Made by a program: the position numbers and the translations under genes
Part shown: positions 1 to 5,385 of the stretch, piece after piece
Position numbering within the stretch: position 1 is the first letter of the stretch
How the letters are laid out: each line of letters begins with the position of its first letter
Assembly (NCBI GenBank): GCA_030607765.1
Contig: JAUWJJ010000069.1
Location: 1-6,412, forward strand
Length of the DNA stretch: 6,412 nucleotides
DNA from: Candidatus Aerophobota bacterium
Lineage (GTDB): Bacteria; Aerophobota; Aerophobia; Aerophobales; B3-G15
Reading direction: 5' to 3'
The notes under the pieces: generated by a model
What the model saw: only the letters and a program-made list of their open reading frames with translations
What the model was told of the DNA's origin: nothing
The model's database searches: none

Positions 1-212
1 TGACTAAAAAGGAACCTCATTTTTATGAGAAAGTGTGCCAGCAGTTAAATGTGAAATCTTCTTATCTTATCCATATAGGCGACAATTATGAGCTGGATTA
101 CCTTATTCCAAAAAAAATAGGAATTAAAGCTTTCTATTTAAATAGAACAAATAATTCTCCTAAGAAAAAGGAAGTGATTGGCAGCCTACAAGAGCTGATA
201 GAAAGATTGTGA
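1..212 (+). CDS. HAD-family hydrolase, C-terminal end (partial)
   Basis: An open frame enters from the left edge (first full codon at 3) and ends at TGA 210-212, giving 69 residues. The fragment reads like the last third of a haloacid dehalogenase-type phosphohydrolase. It begins with a Lys-rich stretch (TKKEPHFYEKVCQQL), matching the motif III lysine followed by the helix that usually reads KP-x(2-3)-F. It continues with IHIGDNYELDY, the motif IV GD-x(4)-D loop that holds the catalytic Mg2+, then IGIKAFYLNR, the usual G(I/M)-x-A-hydrophobic-R strand after it. Motifs I and II lie outside the window, so substrate and subfamily cannot be judged. The gene converges on the antiporter operon. Confidence in the superfamily is good; the specific function is unknown. 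Confidence 0.8.
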   Translation, partial: TKKEPHFYEKVCQQLNVKSSYLIHIGDNYELDYLIPKKIGIKAFYLNRTNNSPKKKEVIGSLQELIERL

Positions 213-341
213 AAAGAGTAGTTGGTTTATTTCGTTTGTCTCATATCTATCCATTTTTACACATTACATATCATATATTACTGCTTCACGCATCTACCCA
301 TTAACGCATAAACGCTTTTACGCATCCACGCATTAACCTTT
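213..341. other. Convergent intergenic region, AT-rich, no gene
   Basis: This gap lies between the stop codon of the HAD gene (+) and the stop codon of the antiporter (-). The left part (213-279) is AT-rich with no convincing stem-loop and T-tract in either direction. The right part (280-341) is the octamer array listed separately. I see no RNA gene or ORF with a start and ribosome binding site. Confidence 0.6.
280..341. repeat. Degenerate period-8 tandem array, consensus ACGCATYN
   Basis: Units begin every 8 bases with exact phasing: 280 (ACTGCTTC), 288 (ACGCATCT), 296 (ACCCATTA), 304 (ACGCATAA), 312 (ACGCTTTT), 320 (ACGCATCC), 328 (ACGCATTA) and 336 (ACCTTT, fading into the antiporter stop). 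The first six bases are conserved and the last two vary. The array runs up to the end of the antiporter gene. A decayed tract just upstream (259-281, ACACATTACATAT...) resembles the tail of the second array near 4979-4998. The function is unknown. Units are too short and have no spacers, so this is not CRISPR. Confidence 0.7.
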
Positions 342-1532
342 TTATATCTCTTTTGCTTTGCTCAAAGCAAACTTAGTGCAAAAAGGACCAATAATTTCAT
401 AAACTATGGTAGTGGCCACAATGGTGGCAAAAATCATTCCGCCAGCTTGGGGAAACTCAGCTTTGGCAATCAAAGCTACTCCTAAGGCAATTCCAGCTTG
501 GGGGATTAATCCAAATCCTAAATATTTTTTTACCGAAGCAGGTGCTTTCGATAAATACCCTCCCAAAGACGCCCCAGATAATTTACCAATTACTCGAAAG
601 CAAAGATAAGCAAGACCAACCAATCCTAATTTTCCCAATAGTTCAATTTCTAAATTTGTTCCTGCCAAAACAAAGAAAAAAAGATAAAAGAGAAGGTCAA
701 CTGTTCTTAAACTATCAAAGAATTTAAAACTTTCTTTATTAATATTAACCAGAATCGCTCCAAAGAATATATTGGATAAAAGAACTGAAAAATGAAAATG
801 ATTGGCTATGCCTGCATTTAAAAAAATGAAACCCAGGGTATAGATGAGAAGATTGGTCCCTCTTTTGATATAACGAGAAAAATAAGAAAAAATTAAGGCA
901 ACCGCTGCCCCCAAAGCAAAGGAACCTCCAATTTTTAAAAGAGAATAAAGAAATACTTTCGTTAAATAAAAGCTCTGCGATAAAGGCCCTGAAAATCTTA
1001 AAAGAGGACTTGTCAAAGCCTGGGCAATGGCTAAGGAAACAGAAAAGATAATTAAACACCAGGCATCATCAATTGCCACTACTCCCAAAAGGGTATTGGT
1101 TAAAGCTCCTTTAGCTTTGTATTCCTTGATAACCATTACCGTTGCCGCTGGTGCGGTAGCAGCGGATATGCTCCCAAAGATCAGAGAAAGTGGAAGGGGT
1201 TGCTTTAAAAGAAAAAAGAAGACAAATGTAACACAGAGAAAAGCGCCGCAGGCTTCTAAAATAGAGATACAAAAGATCGATTTCCCAATTTTAGAAAGAT
1301 TTTTTTTAGAAAAGTTCTGTCCAAGACCAAAGGCAATGATACTCAAAACAATATTGGAAATTAAATCGGATGACTGAAGAATCTGCTTAGAGACCAAGTT
1401 AAAGACTTCCGGACCAATTAGAATACCCAGGAGAAGATAAGCTGTTACTGCAGGGAATCTTACTTTCCGCAGTATCTTCTGCGCTAAAAGTCCGGCTAAA
1501 AGAATAACAGCAAATGATAGAATTATACTCAT
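342..1532 (-). CDS. CPA2-type cation/proton antiporter (Kef/NapA-like membrane domain)
   Basis: Predicted integral membrane exchanger of 396 residues, roughly 12-13 hydrophobic segments. The N-terminal RFPAVTAYLLLGILIGP is the typical second-helix signature of the CPA2 superfamily. SAATAPAATVMVIKEY is the unwound-helix region and AIDDAW contains a double aspartate (about residues 155-156). In NhaA/NapA-type proteins this DD pair marks electrogenic Na+/H+ exchange, which is family knowledge. The protein ends soon after the last membrane helix, so it lacks the RCK/TrkA-N domain of full-length Kef channels. The start is taken at ATG 1532-1530, preceded by AAAGGA with 7-base spacing. An in-frame TTG at 1565 would add 11 residues but has no comparable ribosome site. 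It is the last gene of a minus-strand operon behind a CBS-domain gene and a broken paralog. Na+ versus K+ specificity cannot be read from the sequence. Confidence 0.87.
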   Translation of the reverse strand: MSIILSFAVILLAGLLAQKILRKVRFPAVTAYLLLGILIGPEVFNLVSKQILQSSDLISNIVLSIIAFGLGQNFSKKNLSKIGKSIFCISILEACGAFLCVTFVFFFLLKQPLPLSLIFGSISAATAPAATVMVIKEYKAKGALTNTLLGVVAIDDAWCLIIFSVSLAIAQALTSPLLRFSGPLSQSFYLTKVFLYSLLKIGGSFALGAAVALIFSYFSRYIKRGTNLLIYTLGFIFLNAGIANHFHFSVLLSNIFFGAILVNINKESFKFFDSLRTVDLLFYLFFFVLAGTNLEIELLGKLGLVGLAYLCFRVIGKLSGASLGGYLSKAPASVKKYLGFGLIPQAGIALGVALIAKAEFPQAGGMIFATIVATTIVYEIIGPFCTKFALSKAKEI

Positions 1533-1547
1533 CAAAAAATCCTTTAC

Positions 1548-1577
1548 CCCGCTAAATAGTAGCAAACATCTAACGGG
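1548..1577 (-). other. Intercistronic hairpin before the intact antiporter
   Basis: In the minus-strand transcript CCCGTTA (1577-1571) can pair with TAGCGGG (1554-1548), seven pairs including one G-U, closing a 16-base loop. It sits in the 54-base gap between the broken antiporter's stop and the intact antiporter's ATG, just before the AAAGGA ribosome site at about 1540-1545. It has no following T-run, so it is not a standard terminator. It could be an mRNA-processing or stability element. The pairing is visible; the function is a guess. Confidence 0.35.
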
Positions 1578-1586
1578 ATTTACTCT

Positions 1587-2289
1587 TTAAGAAATTCCTG
1601 TTTCCCCTACTTTAAAAATGGCATATTTCGTTAGGAGTGGTGCAACCAATTCATTTATAATAACAGAGGCTGATATAGCACTTACCATTATGTTTCCTAT
1701 GACTGAAAAGACAGGATGCTGCTTAGCTAAAATAGCCAGTCCTACAGCAACTCCGACTGTAGGCAATAAAGCAAAGCCTAAATATTTTTTAACTATCCTT
1801 GGAGCATGGGAAATAGAAGCACCTATTCTGGTCCCCTCAAACTTACCAACACACCTACCAATAAAAATTAAAATAGCTAATATTCCTGCTATTTTCATAA
1901 CTCCCAAATCAAAATGCAGTCCGGCTAAGGTAAAAAACATAGCAAAGATTATACCTTCAATACCATCGATCACTTTAAACATATTTTCACTATTCCTCAT
2001 CTTATTTACTACAACAAAACCAACAGTCATATTTGCCAGGAGAGAGGAAATACCTAAAACTTTTCAGGTTAAGACTTCCACCTATCAGATAAGCAATAAT
2101 CCCTAAGGCTACATCGGTAATTACATTTAATTTTCCACTTACTAATTTCTTTGGTATAACTCCTAATAAACTTAGCAATATCCCTATAATAATGTAACCA
2201 CTAATAGTGGGAAACTTAATTTTTCTGGCAATGAAACCACCAAAAAATCCTACTATTAATAATATTCCTATGGCTAATATTGAATTCAT
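1587..2289 (-). pseudogene. Broken CPA2-type antiporter (internal deletion plus frameshift)
   Basis: Two overlapping minus-strand frames carry the two ends of one antiporter. The first (2289 to 2002, 95 codons) starts MNSILAIGILLIVGFFGG and contains KFPTISGYIIIGILL and ALGIIAYLIGGSLNLKS, colinear with the first ~80 residues of the intact neighbour. The second frame is open from 2063 to the TAA at 1587. It reads KVLGISSLLANMTVGFVVVN and then FTLAGLHFDLG and KKYLGFALLPTVGVAVG, colinear with the last ~150 residues of the neighbour. About 165 residues expected between them, including the double-aspartate transport site, are absent, and the join near 2050-2066 changes frame. The N-terminal frame runs into unrelated sequence (ending CWFCCSK) and stops at 2002. 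No antiport activity is expected. Two separately translated half-proteins cannot be excluded, since an ATG exists at 2030, but I see no good ribosome site there. A sequencing error alone would not restore the missing segment. Confidence 0.82.
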
Positions 2290-2316
2290 CTTTTAAAACT
2301 TCTTCTTACCCTAATT

Positions 2317-2808
2317 TTAGAGAATTCCTTTTTCTTTAAAAACGCCAAGGACGATATCAAATAAGCTAATGATACCAAGTAAGTATTTTTCCTTATCAAC
2401 AACGGGCAATCTCTTTAATTTGTGCAGCTTCATTAAAGAACGAGCTTCCACAGTTGTTGCTTCCCCACTTATAGTTACTACATTTGTATTCATTAAATCC
2501 TCAACTATACAGAGCACTCCCATTTCAGGAGGAACATCCACCTCTAAGAGAGATTCCTCATCGTATCCATCCCAGAGAGGGGTTCTTTCAAGCATCTCTA
2601 AGATATAAGAGGGATGGGGATAAAAAACCTTTAAGACATCCTCCAGGGCAACAACTCCAACAACTTCATTATCCCTTCTCACCACAGGTAGGGTATGGAA
2701 GGTATATTTATGAAATATTCCCATTAGCTCTTTTAGAGTAGTAGATTCCTTTACGGTTACTACTTTCCTCCTCATCACTTCCTTGACTAATATCTTCCTT
2801 TTTCCCAT
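2317..2808 (-). CDS. Two-CBS-domain protein, likely nucleotide-sensing regulator
   Basis: Soluble protein of 163 residues built from a tandem CBS pair. The first domain (about residues 7-62) runs VKEVMRRKVVTVKESTTLKE to FHTLPVVRRDNEVVGVVALEDVL. The second (about 103-158) runs VEDLMNTNVVTISGEATTVE to LKRLPVVDKEKYLLGIISLFDIV. Both carry the LPVV-x(6-7)-(V/L)GI(I/V)-x(3)-D pattern. A linker of about 40 residues separates them, with no extra catalytic or DNA-binding domain. CBS pairs commonly bind AMP, ATP, SAM or cyclic dinucleotides (family knowledge); the ligand here is unknown. It is the first gene of the operon, 27 bases before the broken antiporter, so control of antiporter activity is a reasonable inference. 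The ATG at 2808-2806 follows an 11-base Shine-Dalgarno match. Confidence 0.88.
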   Translation of the reverse strand: MGKRKILVKEVMRRKVVTVKESTTLKELMGIFHKYTFHTLPVVRRDNEVVGVVALEDVLKVFYPHPSYILEMLERTPLWDGYDEESLLEVDVPPEMGVLCIVEDLMNTNVVTISGEATTVEARSLMKLHKLKRLPVVDKEKYLLGIISLFDIVLGVFKEKGIL

Positions 2809-2814
2809 TTATTC

Positions 2815-2825
2815 ATCACCTCCTT
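2815..2825 (-). promoter_or_regulatory. Full-length Shine-Dalgarno site of the CBS gene
   Basis: The minus strand reads AAGGAGGTGAT, complementary over 11 bases to the canonical 16S rRNA 3' end (ATCACCTCCTT). GGAGG lies about 10 bases before the ATG at 2808. This is much the strongest ribosome site in the window and fixes the start. It suggests the CBS protein is translated more strongly than the other genes in its operon. Confidence 0.85.
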
Positions 2826-2840
2826 CTTATCCTTTCAGGA

Positions 2841-2868
2841 ATAATAACATAAACTGAGTATTTGACAA
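2841..2868 (-). promoter_or_regulatory. Sigma70-type promoter of the CBS-antiporter operon
   Basis: On the minus strand TTGTCA (2868-2863) and TATTAT (2846-2841) are separated by 16 bases, each one mismatch from consensus. Transcription would begin near 2834, giving a leader of about 27 bases that contains the Shine-Dalgarno site. Its -35 box lies on the same bases as the -35 box of the divergent plus-strand promoter. Confidence 0.6.
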
Positions 2869-2889
2869 ACTCAATCTAATCCTTATAAT
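2862..2889 (+). promoter_or_regulatory. Consensus sigma70-type promoter of the PEP carboxykinase gene
   Basis: TTGACA (2862-2867) and TATAAT (2884-2889) both match the bacterial consensus exactly, with a 16-base spacer. The predicted start of transcription is near 2896, leaving an untranslated leader of about 148 bases before the ATG at 3044. A promoter this strong is usually held down by a repressor or leader control, and both candidate elements follow it. Confidence 0.75.
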
Positions 2890-2895
2890 GCTAAA

Positions 2896-2914
2896 CAAAG
2901 TTATCCTAACTTTG
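2896..2914. promoter_or_regulatory. 19-bp perfect palindrome at the transcription start (candidate operator)
   Basis: CAAAGTTA-TCC-TAACTTTG is an inverted repeat with 8-base arms and a 3-base centre, with no mismatch. It starts about 7 bases after the -10 box, so it covers roughly +1 to +19 of the PEP carboxykinase transcript. That position and size suit an operator for a dimeric repressor. Read as RNA it would be a hairpin at the extreme 5' end, which could also protect the mRNA. No regulator gene is in the window. Confidence 0.55.
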
Positions 2915-2938
2915 AAAAATGGGAGGCTAAAGCCTCCC
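2915..2938 (-). terminator. Possible minus-strand intrinsic terminator (antisense to the leader)
   Basis: On the minus strand a 7-bp GC-rich stem GGGAGGC/GCCTCCC with loop TTTA (2938-2921) is followed by ATTTTT (2920-2915), the form of a Rho-independent terminator. It would stop antisense transcription entering from the PEP carboxykinase side and insulate the CBS operon. On the plus strand the same stem has no T-run after it, so it should not terminate the PEP carboxykinase mRNA. Confidence 0.4.
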
Positions 2939-2995
2939 CTACCCAATAGAATGAGGGTTTTCCTCTGTGGGTGGGGTGACTCCAATCACCCTTGG
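2921..2995 (+). other. GC-rich structured leader with competing hairpins
   Basis: About 55% GC by hand count, clearly above its surroundings. Hairpin A is GGGAGGC-TAAA-GCCTCCC (2921-2938). Hairpin B is GGGTGA (2974-2979) with TCACCC (2986-2991). An alternative stem pairs CCCC and ACCCA (2936-2939, 2941-2945) with TGGGTGGGG (2968-2976), with one bulged T. It encloses a small inner hairpin, GAGG (2953-2956) with CCTC (2962-2965). The alternative stem uses bases from both A and B, so the folds exclude one another. It may be a regulatory leader or a dispersed REP-like palindromic repeat inserted in the leader. I do not recognise a named riboswitch. Confidence 0.45.
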
Positions 2996-3043
2996 ATATT
3001 GGATAATTTATAAATTCCTAACCTGAAAAAGGAGAAAACTGTA

Positions 3044-4945
3044 ATGGATAGAAAAAATACGCTGATACTTAAAACTAAACTAGATAAGAAAAGCTATCAG
3101 AAACTTATGCAGATAAACAATCGAAAACTTCACCAATTTATTGAGAAGTATCTAAAACTTTGCAATCCTGATAAAGTTTTTGTCTGTAGCAACTCATTAG
3201 AGGATATTCAGTATATTAGAGAAGAAGCAACGAAAAGGGGGGAGGAAAAAAAGCTTGCTATAAATGGTCATACTGTCCATTTTGACGGTTATCACGACCA
3301 GGCAAGGGATAAGGAACATACCAAACTTCTCTTTTCTCAAAATATTAATTTAGACCCAAATTTAAACGCAATAGATAAGAGGAAAGGGCTTGATGAGATT
3401 CATACTTTTTTAAAAAATATTATGCGAGGTCATAAGTTGTATGTATGCTTTTTCTGCTTGGGACCGGTTGATTCTGAATTCTCCATACCTTGTGTCCAAC
3501 TTACCGATTCCAGCTATGTGGCACATAGTGAAAACCTACTCTATAGATGTGGATATGAGAGATTCAAAAAATTAGACAGTTCTGAGCATTTTTTTAGGTT
3601 TGTACATAGTGAGGGAAAGCTTCAAAAAGGGGTAAGTTTAAATATTGAAAAGCGAAGGATATACGTTGATATAGAAGAAAATATCGTCTATAGTACAAAC
3701 ACTCAATATGGCGGTAATACCATTGGACTTAAAAAGTTAGCAATGCGTCTGGCAATAAATAAAGCCTCAAAGGAAGGTTGGTTAACAGAACATATGTTTA
3801 TTATGGGGATACATGGTCCAAATAATAGAATAACTTACTTTGCAGGAGCATTTCCAAGTGCTTGTGGGAAAACTTCAACCTCAATGCTAAAGAAAGAAAG
3901 TATAATTGGAGATGATATAGCTTATCTAAAGAAAAAGATGGGGAAAATACGGGCAGTTAACCCGGAAAAGGGAATATTTGGAATAATAAAGGATGTAAAT
4001 TCCAAGGACGACCCAATAATATGGGAGGTAATTCACAGACCAGGTGAGATTATATTTTCAAATGTGCTCATTACGAAAAATGGGGATGCCTACTGGATTG
4101 GAAAAGATGGAGAAGTTCCTACCAGGGGTTTTAATTACTCAGGAGAATGGGTGGTTGGAAAGAAAGACAGTGAAGGAAATGAGATAACACCTTCACATAG
4201 GAATGCCCGATTTACACTTGATTTGAAACTTTTAAAAAATCTGGATTCAAAAGCTAACCATCCTGGAGGTGTTGCTATAGGAGGAATAGCATACGGAGGT
4301 AGAGATTCGGATACTTCAGTGCCGGTTGAGGAATCTTTTAACTGGACACATGGTATAATAACCAAAGGTGCATCATTGGAATCAGAAACTACATCCGCCA
4401 CCTTAGGAAAAGAAGGAGTTAGAAAATTTAATCCTATGGCAAATTTAGATTTTCTATCCATACCCCTGGATAGATATATAAAAAACAATTTAGATTTTGG
4501 TGAGAAGTTAGAAGACCCACCCTCTATTTTCTCTGTCAACTACTTTTTGAAAGATAGAGAAGGAAATTTCCTTAACGATAAGTCTGATAAGGCAGTCTGG
4601 TTCAAGTGGATGGAATTGCGCTCACACAGAGATATTGGAGCAATAAAAATGCCTACAGGTTTTATACCAAAATATCAGGATCTTAAAAGACTATTCATAG
4701 AAGTACTTGATAAAGATTATTCGAAAAAAGACTATATTAAACAATTTACATTAAGGATTCCAGAAAACCTATCAAAAATATCTCGAATAATAAAAATTTA
4801 CGAGACTAAAGTTTCTAATACACCAGAAATTTTGTTTAAAGTGCTAAAAGAGCAAAGACAGAACTTAAAAACTGCAAGAGAAAAATACGGGGACTATATC
4901 CCTCCAAATAGTTGGGAAGTCAAAAACAAAAGGGTAGATACGTAA
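3044..4945 (+). CDS. pckG: Phosphoenolpyruvate carboxykinase, GTP family (divergent)
   Basis: Cytosolic enzyme interconverting oxaloacetate + GTP with phosphoenolpyruvate + CO2 + GDP, the entry to gluconeogenesis or, reversed, an anaplerotic step. At 633 residues it has the usual length of the GTP family, longer than ATP-type enzymes. Visible landmarks in order: R88 in DQARDKEHT, where the family's substrate-binding arginine is expected; QLTDSSYVAHSENLLYRCG (about 152-170); QYGGN (221-225) followed by KK (230-231) and EGWLTEHM with H250, positions of the Mn2+ ligands; the P-loop FPSACGKTS (270-278) with the reactive Cys274 and Lys276; GDD (289-291), the second metal/nucleotide motif; and ESFNWTHG (430-437). 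The usual GRRP before the FNW motif is replaced by GGRDSDTSVP, so it is a divergent member and nucleotide preference should not be assumed. ATG 3044 follows AGGAG (3030-3034) with 9-base spacing. A consensus promoter, a palindrome and a structured leader precede it. Confidence 0.9.
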   Translation: MDRKNTLILKTKLDKKSYQKLMQINNRKLHQFIEKYLKLCNPDKVFVCSNSLEDIQYIREEATKRGEEKKLAINGHTVHFDGYHDQARDKEHTKLLFSQNINLDPNLNAIDKRKGLDEIHTFLKNIMRGHKLYVCFFCLGPVDSEFSIPCVQLTDSSYVAHSENLLYRCGYERFKKLDSSEHFFRFVHSEGKLQKGVSLNIEKRRIYVDIEENIVYSTNTQYGGNTIGLKKLAMRLAINKASKEGWLTEHMFIMGIHGPNNRITYFAGAFPSACGKTSTSMLKKESIIGDDIAYLKKKMGKIRAVNPEKGIFGIIKDVNSKDDPIIWEVIHRPGEIIFSNVLITKNGDAYWIGKDGEVPTRGFNYSGEWVVGKKDSEGNEITPSHRNARFTLDLKLLKNLDSKANHPGGVAIGGIAYGGRDSDTSVPVEESFNWTHGIITKGASLESETTSATLGKEGVRKFNPMANLDFLSIPLDRYIKNNLDFGEKLEDPPSIFSVNYFLKDREGNFLNDKSDKAVWFKWMELRSHRDIGAIKMPTGFIPKYQDLKRLFIEVLDKDYSKKDYIKQFTLRIPENLSKISRIIKIYETKVSNTPEILFKVLKEQRQNLKTAREKYGDYIPPNSWEVKNKRVDT

Positions 4946-4977
4946 ATGCGTTTTACTCATTCACGCATCAACGCATT
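4945..4977. other. Hairpin at the PEP carboxykinase stop codon
   Basis: AATGCGT (4945-4951), beginning at the last base of the stop codon, can pair with ACGCATT (4971-4977) or, over six bases, with ACGCAT (4963-4968). The inverted arm is followed by octamer units, so several registers are possible. No GC-rich stem with a U-tract is present, so it is at best a weak 3'-end structure rather than a typical intrinsic terminator. Confidence 0.35.
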
Positions 4978-4994
4978 CACACATTTACATATTT
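4955..4994. repeat. Second degenerate period-8 array, consensus ACGCATYN
   Basis: Units begin at 4955 (ACTCATTC), 4963 (ACGCATCA), 4971 (ACGCATTC), 4979 (ACACATTT) and 4987 (ACATATTT), each exactly 8 bases apart. Unit, phase and plus-strand orientation match the array at 280-341. It lies in the 57-base gap between the convergent stop codons of PEP carboxykinase and yraN. Its decayed tail (ACACATTTACATATTTTACT) resembles the decayed flank of the first array. Confidence 0.7.
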
Positions 4995-5002
4995 TACTTG
5001 TT

Positions 5003-5383
5003 TTAATACGTTGCTGGGAAGGCATTGGTAATTAGCTGAATTTTTTCAGGCTTTTTATCTTTCATTAAGATACTTACTACATCAAAGCGGCAGGGTACAT
5101 CTTTTAGTTTATGGTGAGAAAGGTAGGCTAAAGCTAACCTGGTAAGACGCAACTGCTTGGAATGGTTAACAGCTTCCTGGGGCAGGCCAAAAATTAAAGA
5201 GCTCCGAGTTTTTACCTCCACAAATACTATTTTTTCTTTATCCTTCGCTACTATATCTATTTCCCCCAATCGACAGCGATAATTCTTCTCTAAAATTTGA
5301 TAACCCTTTTCTTTAAGAAAACTTATCGCTGCTTCTTCTCCATCTTTTCCTAAGTTTTTTCCAGCAGTTTTATTCAACTTCAC
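5003..5383 (-). CDS. yraN: YraN/UPF0102 family nuclease-fold protein
   Basis: A 126-residue protein with the UPF0102 layout. GKDGEEAAISFLKEKGYQILEKNYR (about 12-36) is followed by LGEIDIVAKD with D43 and FVEVKTR with E56 and K58, the D...ExK pattern of the restriction-endonuclease-like fold. The family's QEAV-x(6)-R/K-(L/I) segment appears as PQEAVNHSKQLRLTRLA, and the C-terminal RFDVVSI strand is present. Length is typical. The biological role of the family is poorly defined; DNA or recombination-related processing is often suspected. The start is GTG (5383-5381), only two bases after the lepB stop codon. No clear Shine-Dalgarno site is seen, so translation probably depends on coupling to lepB. 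It is the last gene of the operon and converges on PEP carboxykinase. Confidence 0.88.
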   Translation of the reverse strand: MKLNKTAGKNLGKDGEEAAISFLKEKGYQILEKNYRCRLGEIDIVAKDKEKIVFVEVKTRSSLIFGLPQEAVNHSKQLRLTRLALAYLSHHKLKDVPCRFDVVSILMKDKKPEKIQLITNAFPATY

Positions 5384-5385
5384 AG

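Noticed and set aside
280..341. CRISPR array
   Set aside because: Units are 8 bases with no spacers and no cas genes are present.
1027..1377. Plus-strand 116-codon frame opposite the intact antiporter
   Set aside because: It is antisense to the conserved transport core including the double-aspartate site, with no independent support.
1530..1565. TTG at 1565 as start of the intact antiporter
   Set aside because: The ATG at 1532-1530 has an AAAGGA site at proper spacing and puts the first membrane segment at the N-terminus as in the paralog.
1618..2106. Long plus-strand frame (162 codons) opposite the broken antiporter
   Set aside because: It lies antisense to clear antiporter homology and has no ribosome site or recognisable domain.
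2921..2995. Known riboswitch class in the pckG leader
   Set aside because: I could not match the conserved core of any class I know; only base-pairing is visible.
2888..3013. Plus-strand 41-codon frame (ATG 2888 or internal ATG 2951) in the pckG leader, ending before the pckG start
   Set aside because: The first ATG lies inside the -10 box, neither ATG has a ribosome site, and the translation is simply the GC-rich hairpin region; a 20-codon leader peptide from 2951 cannot be excluded but is unsupported.
4135..4539. Minus-strand 134-codon frame inside PEP carboxykinase
   Set aside because: It is antisense to a conserved catalytic region of the carboxykinase, so it is a shadow frame.
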